64,000 nucleotides of DNA from Streptomyces hyaluromycini. GTDB taxonomy: Bacteria; Actinomycetota; Actinomycetes; Streptomycetales; Streptomycetaceae. The translations under genes and the position numbers were made by a program. The stretch is from positions 181,366 through 245,365 of the forward strand of contig NZ_BCFL01000030.1 of the NCBI RefSeq assembly GCF_002217755.1, given 5' to 3'. Numbering within the stretch: the first letter of the stretch is position 1; each line of letters starts with the position of its first letter. The notes beneath the pieces were generated by a model. It was given only the letters and a program-made list of their open reading frames with translations, had not been told where the DNA came from and did no database searches. Shown here piece after piece: positions 57,112 through 64,000 of this stretch.

Positions 57112-57947
57112 GTACAGGGCTCCTTCGGGAATGTGGGCGCCCCCGCCCGGACCGAGCCGGGGGTGGGGGAGGGTGCCGGGTCCTCGACCGGTTTCTCGAC
57201 CGCGTTCTCGACGGGGCCGAGTGCGACTCCTGCGCGGCTCGCGGTGAGCAGTGTGCGGTCGGGGACCTCCCGCCAGCGCGGGTCGTCGTCGTACGGCTCG
57301 GAGGCGACGACGGTGCGGTGGCCGGGTTCCGAGAGGTAGAAGAGGCTGTCGCCCCAGGTGGTGGCGGCGATGGTCTCGCCGTCGGTGAGCAGGAGGTTCA
57401 GCCGGGCGTCCGGGGCGGCCCCGGCCACCTGCCGAACCGTTTCGGCGAGGGCTGGGCCCGGTGCCGTGCCCGACCGCAGCCGGTTGAGGGCCAGCGCCCA
57501 GACGAACGCCGAGTCGGTGCGTGCCTCCATCGACAGCAGGTCGGCCGGGGGCACCAGCGGGACGAGGGAGGCCACGGACCGCGGCCAGCCGGGGATCGCC
57601 CCGTTGTGGCTGAACAGCCAGCGGCCCGCGGCGAACGGCGCCGCCGCGGCCTCCGCGTCCGCGCCCGCCAGGGTCGCGTCCCGTACGGCGGCCAGCAGCG
57701 CGCCGGTGCGGACGACCCGGGCCAGGTCGGCGAAGGACTGGTCGGCCCAGATCGGCCCGGCCCGCCGGTAGCGGGCCGGCTGCGGATCCGCCGGGGCGTA
57801 CCAGCCCACCCCGAAACCGTCCGCGTTGACCGTCCCGTACCGCTGCCGCCGGGGTGCCCACGACTGCCGGTAGAGGGAGTGCTCGGGCTCCACGAGGAGC
57901 CGGCCGAGCGGCTCCTCGGGTCCCAGACAGGCCAGATGGCGGCACAT
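57108..57947 (-). CDS. egtC: EgtC, class II glutamine amidotransferase
   Basis: A 279-residue Ntn-hydrolase. The N-terminus MCRHLACLG exposes the catalytic Cys2; GFGVGWY and LFSHNGAIPGW follow. It removes glutamate from the gamma-glutamyl-hercynylcysteine sulfoxide intermediate. The ATG overlaps the EgtB stop. The last 40 residues are Pro/Glu-rich and probably disordered. Confidence 0.91.
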   Translation of the reverse strand: MCRHLACLGPEEPLGRLLVEPEHSLYRQSWAPRRQRYGTVNADGFGVGWYAPADPQPARYRRAGPIWADQSFADLARVVRTGALLAAVRDATLAGADAEAAAAPFAAGRWLFSHNGAIPGWPRSVASLVPLVPPADLLSMEARTDSAFVWALALNRLRSGTAPGPALAETVRQVAGAAPDARLNLLLTDGETIAATTWGDSLFYLSEPGHRTVVASEPYDDDPRWREVPDRTLLTASRAGVALGPVENAVEKPVEDPAPSPTPGSVRAGAPTFPKEPCT

Positions 57948-59272
57948 CAGGCGGTCTCCGCCGAGCGTGCGGTGCGGAAGCCGGAGAAGATCTGCCGCCG
58001 GATCGGGTAGTCCCAGTTGCGGAACGTCCCCCGGCAGGCCACCTGGTCCACGGCGAACGAACCGCCGCGCAGCACCTTGTACTCGGGGCCGAAGAACACC
58101 TCCGAGTACTCCTTGTACGGGAAGGCGGTGAAGCCGGGGTAGGGCAGGAAGTCGCTGGCCGTCCACTCCCACACGTCGCCGATCAACTGCCGTACGCCCA
58201 GCGGGGACTCGCCCTCCGGATAGCTGCCCGCCGGGGCCGGGCGCAGGTGCCGCTGGCCCAGGTTGGCGTGGTTCGGCGCCGGGTCGGCGTCGCCCCACGG
58301 GTAGCGCCGGGACCGGCTCTCGCCGGGGTGGTGCCGGGCGGCCTTCTCCCACTCGGCCTCGGTGGGCAGCCGGCGCCCGGCCCAGCGGGCGAAGGCGTCC
58401 GCCTCGTACCAGCAGACGTGCAGCACCGGCTCCTCGGGCGGCACGACCTCCGTGACCCCGAACCGGCGGCGCAGCCACTGGCCGCCCTCCCGGTGCCAGA
58501 AGTGCGGAGCGGTGATGGCGTGCTGCCGGATGTGCGCCCAGCCCTCCGGGGTCCACCAGCGTTCGTTCTCGTAACCGCCGTCCTCGATGAACTCCAGGTA
58601 CCGGCCGTTGGTCACCGGAGTGGTGTCGATCCAGAAGGGCGCCACCTCCCGCCGGTGCGCGGGGCGTTCGTTGTCCAGCGCCCAGGGCTCGGTGGAGGTG
58701 CCCATGGTGAACGGGCCGCCGGGGACCAGGACTTCGGCCGGGCCGGTGAACGGCGGCGCCGGGGCGGGGTCCGGGGCGGTCAGGGCCTGGGGGCCCTTGC
58801 GGAGCTGATGGGTGATCAGCATCGTCTCGTCGTGCTGCTGTTCGTGCTGCGCGATCATCCCGAAGGCGAACCCCGCCTCGGTCAGCCGGGTACCGCTGAA
58901 CGCCGCGCTGTCCAGCAGGTCCAGCGCCCGGCCGCGCACCTCCGCCGCGTACTGCCGGGCCTCGGCGGGCGGCAGCAGCGGCAGCGAGGGCCGCTCGGAC
59001 CGCGGATGCTCGAAAGCGTCGTAGAGACTGTCGATCTCGGGGCGCATCGCCTCCCGGCCGCCGACGTTGCGCAGCAGCCAGAGCTCCTCCTGGTTGCCGA
59101 TGTGCGCCAGGTCCCAGACCAGCGGGGACATCAGCGGGGAGTGCTGGGCGGTGAGGTCGGGGCCCTCCACGCAGCTGGTCAGCAGCGTGGTGCGGTCGCG
59201 GGCCGTGGTCAGGGACTTCAGCGCCCGGTCCCGCAGGGTCTCGATATCGATGTCGACGTCGGTCTCGGTCAT
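57947..59272 (-). CDS. egtB: EgtB, hercynine sulfoxide synthase
   Basis: A 441-residue non-haem iron enzyme. The DinB-like N-terminal domain has HIGNQEELW and the iron-binding QHEQQHDE. The formylglycine-enzyme-like C-terminal domain has CWYEADAFARWAGRRLPTEAEWE and LRGGSFA. It joins hercynine to gamma-glutamylcysteine with oxygen. The ATG overlaps the egtA stop and its own stop overlaps egtC. Confidence 0.93.
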   Translation of the reverse strand: MTETDVDIDIETLRDRALKSLTTARDRTTLLTSCVEGPDLTAQHSPLMSPLVWDLAHIGNQEELWLLRNVGGREAMRPEIDSLYDAFEHPRSERPSLPLLPPAEARQYAAEVRGRALDLLDSAAFSGTRLTEAGFAFGMIAQHEQQHDETMLITHQLRKGPQALTAPDPAPAPPFTGPAEVLVPGGPFTMGTSTEPWALDNERPAHRREVAPFWIDTTPVTNGRYLEFIEDGGYENERWWTPEGWAHIRQHAITAPHFWHREGGQWLRRRFGVTEVVPPEEPVLHVCWYEADAFARWAGRRLPTEAEWEKAARHHPGESRSRRYPWGDADPAPNHANLGQRHLRPAPAGSYPEGESPLGVRQLIGDVWEWTASDFLPYPGFTAFPYKEYSEVFFGPEYKVLRGGSFAVDQVACRGTFRNWDYPIRRQIFSGFRTARSAETA

Positions 59273-60597
59273 GCGCTGATGTCCTTCCCATGGGCGCGAG
59301 CGGCCGTGCCGCGGAGTCGGTCCAGCAGGTCGTCGGCCGGGCAGCGGCCCCGCAGGACGTACCGGTCCCGGTACGCCGCCACGGCGTCCACGACCTCGGA
59401 GGTGGCGCCGAGCCTCGGCAGGGCCTCAAGGGCCGCCGTGAAGCAGCCGACGGCGGCCTCGTGCAGCTCCGGGTCGCGGAGCCCGGTCCGGGCCGCGTCG
59501 ATCCACAGCGGGTTGTTCGGGGCGGGCTGCGGTCCCGCGCGCTCGGTCAGCGGTTTCACCGTCCGGTACGCGGTCTCGGCGGCCTGCGAGTCGTCGAACA
59601 GCGCCGCCGTCACCGCCAGCGGCACGATCCAGCCGTCGTCGCCGGGCTGTGCGTCGATCATCCGCAGCTCCAGATGACCGCGCGGCCTGACCGGCGGGAA
59701 CAGCGTGGTGAGGTGGTACGCCAGATCCGCGCCGGTGGGCGCTCCCGACCGGGTCCAGGCCCGGAAGGTCAGGCCCTCGGGAACCTCCCAGGGGCCGCCG
59801 TCCCGCCGTACGCACATCACCGGTGCGTCGAGCACATGCCGGGCCCAGGCGGTGCGCGGGTCGCCGTCCAGCGGGGGCGCGCCCGCACGGCCCGCGCCGA
59901 TCTCCATCCACAGCAGCTGCCGGGTGGAGAGCCAGCCGGTGGGCCGCTGGCCGACCAGTGGGGAGTTCGCGAACGCCGCCACCAGCACCGGGCCCAGCTG
60001 ATGGGCCAGCCACCAGCGCCGGGTGTAGCCCAGCGGTCCGGGCTCCTCGTGGCCGGCGTCCAGGCAGACCTGTACGGAGGCCGAGGAGCACATCATGTGG
60101 CGGCCCGCCGTGCCGGTACGGTCCAGGCAGCTCTCCATCGCGTCGTAGCGCGGTTCGCGCAGGAAGCGGCGGGGTGAATGCCAGGGATCGTGACCGACGC
60201 CCACGAGTCCGAGGTCCTGTTCGGCGAGGACCTTGCGGACGGCGTCCAGGTCGGCGGAGACGGTGCCGATGCACTCCGTGAGGGAGGCGGCGGGCGGCGA
60301 GCTGAGCTCCAGCTGGCCGCCGGGTTCGACGGTGAGCGCCGACCCCAGGGGCACCGTGCGCAGTGCGGCATAGGCCGCTTCGAGCCGTTCGGGTGTTACG
60401 GGGAGCTGCGGCCGGCGCAGCTCGTGGACCAGCCATTCCACTTCCACCCCGAGCGTGCGGGGCGGACCGGTCTTGAAGCAGATGCCCTTGACCAGGGCCT
60501 CCACCTCGGCCTCGGTGACAGCGGTGCGGTCGTCCGAGAAGTCGGTCTTAACGGACCTGTCGGTACAGTCGCCGTCGTCGGATATCGAGTCGGACAT
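59269..60597 (-). CDS. egtA: EgtA, glutamate-cysteine ligase
   Basis: A 442-residue ligase of the GCS2 type. LGVEVEWLVHELRRPQLP opens the domain and HMMCSSASVQVCLDAG and PRGHLELRMIDAQPGDDGW follow. It supplies gamma-glutamylcysteine for EgtB. AGGAGG precedes ATG 60597. It is the first gene of egtABCD; the lyase gene egtE is not in the operon, as is usual in Streptomyces. Confidence 0.92.
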   Translation of the reverse strand: MSDSISDDGDCTDRSVKTDFSDDRTAVTEAEVEALVKGICFKTGPPRTLGVEVEWLVHELRRPQLPVTPERLEAAYAALRTVPLGSALTVEPGGQLELSSPPAASLTECIGTVSADLDAVRKVLAEQDLGLVGVGHDPWHSPRRFLREPRYDAMESCLDRTGTAGRHMMCSSASVQVCLDAGHEEPGPLGYTRRWWLAHQLGPVLVAAFANSPLVGQRPTGWLSTRQLLWMEIGAGRAGAPPLDGDPRTAWARHVLDAPVMCVRRDGGPWEVPEGLTFRAWTRSGAPTGADLAYHLTTLFPPVRPRGHLELRMIDAQPGDDGWIVPLAVTAALFDDSQAAETAYRTVKPLTERAGPQPAPNNPLWIDAARTGLRDPELHEAAVGCFTAALEALPRLGATSEVVDAVAAYRDRYVLRGRCPADDLLDRLRGTAARAHGKDISA

Positions 60598-60720
60598 GTA
60601 GGGATCCTCCTGAAGATTCCACCATGCCACCGCCCCGGCCGTGGAAGCGTCCGGGGCGGCATCGTCCGTTCCACCCAAGACCGTCGCGTCCATTCGCACA
60701 AGGGCACCTATGGGGACGTT

Positions 60721-60771
60721 CTAGATCGGTAACCTCTGCTTCCTTGCGAGTTTCCGACTGTTTCGGGCCAT
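60721..60771 (-). other. possible 16-codon TTA-containing leader ORF upstream of egtA
   Basis: Starting with ATG at 60771, five bases after a GGAG, this frame reads MARNSRKLARKQRLPI and stops at 60721. Half of the residues are basic, and codon 14 is TTA, the rare leucine codon read by bldA tRNA. It lies 123 bases upstream of egtA on the same strand. It may be chance; no conservation can be checked here. Confidence 0.3.
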
Positions 60772-60876
60772 GGAAACTCCGTTGCACGGCACCACCAGCA
60801 TCGCCCAGGATGCGTGCATGAGCACGACGGGGGAGGCCGCGCGGGCCGCGGTCATGGCGCCCACGGGGGTGGCGCC

Positions 60877-61698
60877 ATGAGCGCGCGCCTGCGTGGTGTC
60901 GCTCAGCAGACCGAACAGATCGTGGCGGCGGGGAGCTACCGCACGCCCGACGGCCGGGAGGTCGTCCTGGCGGCCGGCATCGCCGCCGCACGGGCCGGGA
61001 CGCGGCTGTACGGCCCGGAGCCGGTGCCGGTCCCGTCCGCCCCGGACCTGGACACCGTCTTCGAGGTCACCGGCGAGAGCAGCCTGGAGGCCGCCCGCCG
61101 CCTCGCCGACACCCCGGTGGCCGTCCTGAACTTCGCCTCGGCCCGCAATCCGGGCGGCGGCTACCTGAACGGCGCCCAGGCGCAGGAGGAGGCCCTGTGC
61201 CGCGCCTCCGCGCTTTACACGTGTGTGCGCGAGGCCGCCGAGTACTACGACCACCACCGCGCCCACCGCGACCCCTTCTACACGGACCGGGCGATCCACT
61301 CCCCGGCCGTCCCGGTCTTCCGCGACGACCGCGGCCGCCTCCTCGCCGAGCCCTACCGCGCCGGGTTCCTCACGGCCGCCGCGCCCAACGCCGGCGTGAT
61401 CCGCCGTACGGCCCCGGAGCGGGCCGGCGAGCTGCCGGGCGCCCTCGCCGTACGGGCCGAACGGGTGCTGGAGGTCGCCGCGGCGCACGGCTACCGGCGG
61501 CTGGTCCTCGGCGCCTGGGGCTGCGGGGTGTTCCAGAACGACCCCGCACAGGTCGCGGGCGCCTTCCGGGGCCTGCTGGGCCCCGGCGGACGGTTCGCGC
61601 GGACCTTCGAACACGCGGTGTTCGGGATCCTGGACCGCACGCCGGGATCGACCACCCGAACCGCCTTCACCGAGGCGTTCCGGACCGCCGGCGCCTAA
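60877..61698 (+). CDS. microbial poly(ADP-ribose) glycohydrolase-like protein (TIGR02452 type)
   Basis: A 273-residue macrodomain-like hydrolase. The bacterial PARG signature GGG-x(7)-QEE is visible in NPGGGYLNGAQAQEEALCR, and LGAWGCGVFQND closes the domain. Members remove ADP-ribose polymers from proteins. ATG 60877 is favoured over an upstream in-frame ATG at 60814 because the extra residues are low-complexity. No ADP-ribosyltransferase is next to it. Confidence 0.82.
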   Translation: MSARLRGVAQQTEQIVAAGSYRTPDGREVVLAAGIAAARAGTRLYGPEPVPVPSAPDLDTVFEVTGESSLEAARRLADTPVAVLNFASARNPGGGYLNGAQAQEEALCRASALYTCVREAAEYYDHHRAHRDPFYTDRAIHSPAVPVFRDDRGRLLAEPYRAGFLTAAAPNAGVIRRTAPERAGELPGALAVRAERVLEVAAAHGYRRLVLGAWGCGVFQNDPAQVAGAFRGLLGPGGRFARTFEHAVFGILDRTPGSTTRTAFTEAFRTAGA

Positions 61699-61772
61699 GC
61701 GGGGCCGTATCCGATATGCGGCTACCGCCGCGTGGGCGCGACCAGCCCCCACCGGCCCGCGGTGAACGAACC
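61699..61772. repeat. intergenic repeat family, copy 8 (B module, short)
   Basis: GGGGCCGTATCCGATATGCG, then GCTACCGCCGCGTGGGCGCG and ACCAGCCCCCACCGG. It starts at the PARG-like stop and ends shortly before the convergent MazF-like stop. Confidence 0.72.
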
Positions 61773-61795
61773 GCGCAACCAGCGGAGCGCCCGGC

Positions 61796-62245
61796 TCACT
61801 TCCAGCCGTACCGCTCGTGCAGCCGGTTGCGTACGAGGTTGAAGCGGCCCCGGTCGAGTGCGCAGGCCTCGCGGCGCATGCCGTCCTCGTGCAGCCGCAG
61901 TACGCGGTCCACGTCCACCCAGGAGTCGCGCCCGGAGCGGTCCCACGGCCCGCTGCCGATCGCCACCCACTCGCGGTCGTTGTCGTGCCGCTTGCTGGAC
62001 AGCTGGACGGCGAGCAGGGTGCCGGCCGCCTCCCGGGCGACGACCAGCACCGGCCGGTCCTTGCCCCGCCCGTCGTTCTCCTCGAAGGGCACCCAGGTCC
62101 ACACGATCTCACCGGGGTCGGGGTCGCCGTCGTGGGCGGGGGAGTACTCGGTGCGCACCTTGCCGACCTCGTGCGGGTCGGCCTCGGCGGTCGCGGTGGG
62201 GCCGTACCGGCCGGGGATGTTCTCGTCGTCGATATACGCAGTCAC
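61796..62245 (-). CDS. PemK/MazF-like toxin-fold protein without adjacent antitoxin
   Basis: A 149-residue protein. An acidic N-terminal extension (about 1-45) precedes the MazF-like fold: GEIVWTWVPFEENDGRGKDRPVLVVA, then LLAVQLSSK and a WVDVDRVLRL strand. The usual toxin features, an early Gly-Glu strand and an RPVLVV strand, are present. No small antitoxin ORF lies upstream within the same transcript. It may be a solitary RNase or a domesticated relative. Confidence 0.78.
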   Translation of the reverse strand: MTAYIDDENIPGRYGPTATAEADPHEVGKVRTEYSPAHDGDPDPGEIVWTWVPFEENDGRGKDRPVLVVAREAAGTLLAVQLSSKRHDNDREWVAIGSGPWDRSGRDSWVDVDRVLRLHEDGMRREACALDRGRFNLVRNRLHERYGWK

Positions 62246-62264
62246 GAGGGCACCCTAAGGGGCC

Positions 62265-63065
62265 TCACCCTGCGAGGACCGGCGGGGTGGCGGTGCGGTG
62301 CAGCTCGGCCTCGATCAACTCGGCGGTGACCTCCGGGCGTTCGATGTGCGGAAGGTGTCCGGCCTCGGGGATCGGCGCGAACCGGCCCTGCGGGAAGGCC
62401 TTCGCGTAGGCGGCTCCGTACGCGGGCGTGACGATACGGTCGCTCTCGCCCCAGATCACCAGCGTGGGCTGCCGCACCCGCCCCAGCCGGGGCAGCAGCT
62501 TCGGGTCGGTCATCCGGCCGCCGTCGGTGAGCAGCCGCATGGTCGCCATGTTGGCCTGGCGGCGGGCGAGTTCGGCTGCGGGCAGGGTGGCCGGGTCGAC
62601 GTAGAAGCGGTCCGGGTCGTGCCAGGAGTGCTCGGCCTGGGCGCGCGGATCCAGCGCGAAGAAGTCGGTGACCTGTTCGCCCTCGATGTCCGCGCCGACC
62701 GCGTTGACCAGGACCACGCCGGTGACCGTCCCCGCCGTGTCGCGTACGGCCATCTCGGCGGCGAGTTGGCCGCCCAGGGAGGAGCCGATGACCAGGACGT
62801 CGCTCAACTCGGCGTCCTGGAGCAGGTGGAGGTACGCGACGGCGAGGTCGTCGACGCTGGTCAGCCAGTCGGGGCGGGGTGTGCCGTCCCAGCCGGGGTG
62901 GACCGGGGTGATGGTGTGGGCCGACCCGGCGAGGCGGGCGGCGAGGCCGGCGACCGTGGCGGGGCCGCCGCCTCCGTGGAGCACGAGCACCGGGCGGCCG
63001 GAACCGGCCTCGGTCAGCGAGACGGAGAGGTCGGGGTACACCTGGGCGATGCGATTCGTCGTCAT
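62265..63065 (-). CDS. alpha/beta hydrolase, divergent from MarR
   Basis: A 266-residue alpha/beta hydrolase. VLVLHGGGGPATV forms the oxyanion segment, GSSLGG holds the nucleophile Ser, WGESDRIV the Asp region and EAGHLPHIERPE the His. ATG 63065 is chosen; a GTG at 63074 is also in frame. The gap to the MarR gene contains a 30-base palindrome, so MarR control is likely. This repeats the MarR/hydrolase pairing at 11.6-13.0 kb, although the proteins differ. Confidence 0.84.
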   Translation of the reverse strand: MTTNRIAQVYPDLSVSLTEAGSGRPVLVLHGGGGPATVAGLAARLAGSAHTITPVHPGWDGTPRPDWLTSVDDLAVAYLHLLQDAELSDVLVIGSSLGGQLAAEMAVRDTAGTVTGVVLVNAVGADIEGEQVTDFFALDPRAQAEHSWHDPDRFYVDPATLPAAELARRQANMATMRLLTDGGRMTDPKLLPRLGRVRQPTLVIWGESDRIVTPAYGAAYAKAFPQGRFAPIPEAGHLPHIERPEVTAELIEAELHRTATPPVLAG

Positions 63066-63078
63066 GCCGCTCACTCTA

Positions 63079-63108
63079 ACTAAGCATGTTTATATAAACA
63101 AGCTTAGT
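63079..63108. promoter_or_regulatory. 30-base near-perfect palindromic operator
   Basis: Arms ACTAAGC (63079-63085) and GCTTAGT (63102-63108) flank TGTTTATATAAACA (63087-63100). The only mismatched pair is at 63086 and 63101. The AT-rich core stands out in this G+C background and may include a -10 element (TATATAA). It lies between the hydrolase and MarR starts, 14 and 20 bases away. Confidence 0.82.
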
Positions 63109-63127
63109 CATCGGCTACAGTGGAGCC

Positions 63128-63541
63128 ATGCACGATGACCTGCAAGTTCTCGGAAGAGCGGTGAAACAGGCCCAGTACCGCCAGCACAGGGCGATGGACA
63201 GCGCGCTCTCGGCCGTCGGCACCACCCTCGCGCAGTGGGACGCGCTGCGGGCCATCGACCGGTCGCCGGGCGCCTCGGCGCGCGAGCTGGCCGCGGCCAC
63301 CTTCCAGAGCGAGCAGGCCTTCGGCACGCTGGTCGGCCGGCTGGCCGCGCAGGGCCTGGTGGAACGGCGGCCGGGCCGCGGGCGGCGCATCGAGCACCAT
63401 CTGACGCCCGACGGGGAGCGGGTGCTGGCGGCAGGGCACGGGGTCGCTGGCGAGGTGCTCGCCGACTGCTTCGCAGGGCTGTCGGCGGCGGAGCGGGCGA
63501 CGCTGCTGGAGCTGCTGCGGCGGCTCAACGCGCAGGAATGA
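63128..63541 (+). CDS. MarR-family transcriptional regulator
   Basis: A 137-residue winged-helix regulator. The DNA-binding part is ASARELAAATFQSEQAFGTLVGRLAAQGLVERR with a GRGRRIEHHLTPDGERV wing. The ATG lies 20 bases after the 30-base palindrome, so autoregulation is likely. The divergent hydrolase is the second probable target. Confidence 0.86.
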   Translation: MHDDLQVLGRAVKQAQYRQHRAMDSALSAVGTTLAQWDALRAIDRSPGASARELAAATFQSEQAFGTLVGRLAAQGLVERRPGRGRRIEHHLTPDGERVLAAGHGVAGEVLADCFAGLSAAERATLLELLRRLNAQE

Positions 63542-63624
63542 CCACAGGGGTGCCCCCCCGGCGCGGCCGGCGGGGACCCCTGCTCTTCGGCTGTCACTCG
63601 CCTTCTACGGCTGTCACTCGTCCT

Positions 63625-64000
63625 TTACGGGTGCTGCTCGCCGTCCTGCTCCACCGGCACCTTCTGGGTCTTCGGCTCCGTGACCCCGTTGAGAGCCGGT
63701 GAAGTCCCGCCCGGTGTCTGACCGTTCTGGTTCATCGAGGCAAGGAGCTGGCGGGCCAGCCCCAGTCCGGTGCCGCCCATCGTGAGCGCCTTCGCGAACA
63801 GCTCGGCCATGCCGTCGGCGCCGTTGAGCAGCACCATGTTGTCGACGTTGCCGAAGGCGGAGGCGCCGGCCCTGACGATCTCCGGCCAGTTCTCGGCGAG
63901 TTGCTGGGCGACGACCGCCTCCTGGTTCTCGGCGAGCGCGGCCGCACGGGCCTTGATGGCCGCGGCCTCGGCGAGACCTTTGGCCTTGGCCGCCTCGGCC
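63625..64000 (-). CDS. flotillin/SPFH-type protein, C-terminal part (5' end beyond window)
   Basis: The gene enters from the right edge and stops at 63625. The visible 124 residues contain the Ala/Glu-rich coiled-coil typical of flotillins (AEAAAIKARAAALAENQEAVVAQQL), then NMVLLNGADGMAELFAKAL and a Pro/Thr-rich tail. Flotillins organise membrane microdomains. The N-terminal membrane and SPFH parts lie outside the window. Confidence 0.78.
   Translation of the reverse strand, partial: AEAAKAKGLAEAAAIKARAAALAENQEAVVAQQLAENWPEIVRAGASAFGNVDNMVLLNGADGMAELFAKALTMGGTGLGLARQLLASMNQNGQTPGGTSPALNGVTEPKTQKVPVEQDGEQHP

Noticed and set aside
59269..60597. Missing egtE as a broken operon
   Set aside because: Streptomyces ergothioneine operons commonly contain only egtABCD; absence here is normal.
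61796..62245. Complete toxin-antitoxin operon
   Set aside because: No small upstream ORF on the same strand; the neighbour is an alpha/beta hydrolase.

Overview
The window is about 72% G+C by eye and packed with short-spaced genes that use many GTG starts and 4-base start/stop overlaps. It carries ergothioneine genes, a SpoIIE-type phosphatase with its own ATPase domain, a class F sortase, a DUF574-type methyltransferase and an LysX fusion. Together these point to the chromosome of a Streptomyces or close relative. From memory only, the order olsA/olsB, sdh, LysR, PAS-GGDEF-EAL (28-46 kb) with egtABCD nearby recalls the S. coelicolor SCO0910-SCO0928 area. No tRNA, rRNA, CRISPR array, transposase or large biosynthetic cluster was seen.

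Layout. 1-3.6 kb: a translationally coupled L-fucose oxidation operon (partial fuconate dehydratase, SDR, aldo/keto reductase, mutarotase, lactonase). 3.5-8.2 kb: lipase maturation factor-like membrane protein, PAS-GAF-PP2C-HATPase protein, Fpg/Nei glycosylase. 8.2-11.6 kb: membrane anti-sigma factor, unknown protein and ECF sigma factor, then a CapA-like lipoprotein. 11.6-16.9 kb: MarR/hydrolase divergent pair with three operator copies, a decayed amino-acid permease carrying a small palindromic insertion, LysR/MFS divergent pair, universal stress protein. 17.1-21.4 kb: LysX and a Tat-exported polysaccharide deacetylase. 21.4-27.0 kb: a cell-surface island with class F sortase, two related wall proteins with rearranged domains, a DUF4239-like membrane protein, a Pro/Thr stalk protein and a two-repeat lipoprotein. 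27.3-30.3 kb: methyltransferase coupled to a c-di-GMP enzyme (RmdA-like).

30.3-39.6 kb is a second sugar locus: rhamnose-mutarotase-like protein, GntR regulator, secreted beta-helix glycosidase candidate with FN3 and discoidin modules, an unusual enolase-superfamily protein and a binding-protein ABC importer without its own ATPase. It could feed deoxy-sugar into the 5' fucose operon. 39.7-44.1 kb: LysR and succinate dehydrogenase sdhCAB. 44.5-46.1 kb: ornithine-lipid pair olsB-olsA. 46-54.6 kb: DUF3500 lipoprotein, UvrA2-type ATPase, MT0933-type small protein, a Clp ATPase with mixed ClpC/ClpB features, LLM flavoenzyme, HAD phosphatase, dodecin. 54.8-56 kb: sugar-binding lipoprotein behind a DasR-like site. 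56.1-60.6 kb: egtABCD. 60.9-63.5 kb: PARG-like protein, MazF-like protein, a second divergent hydrolase/MarR pair with a 30-bp operator. The right edge cuts a flotillin/SPFH gene.

An intergenic repeat family with at least eight copies lies mostly just after stop codons. The parts that looked least described to me are the sortase island, the composite repeat family, the enolase protein with altered catalytic positions and the mixed Clp ATPase.
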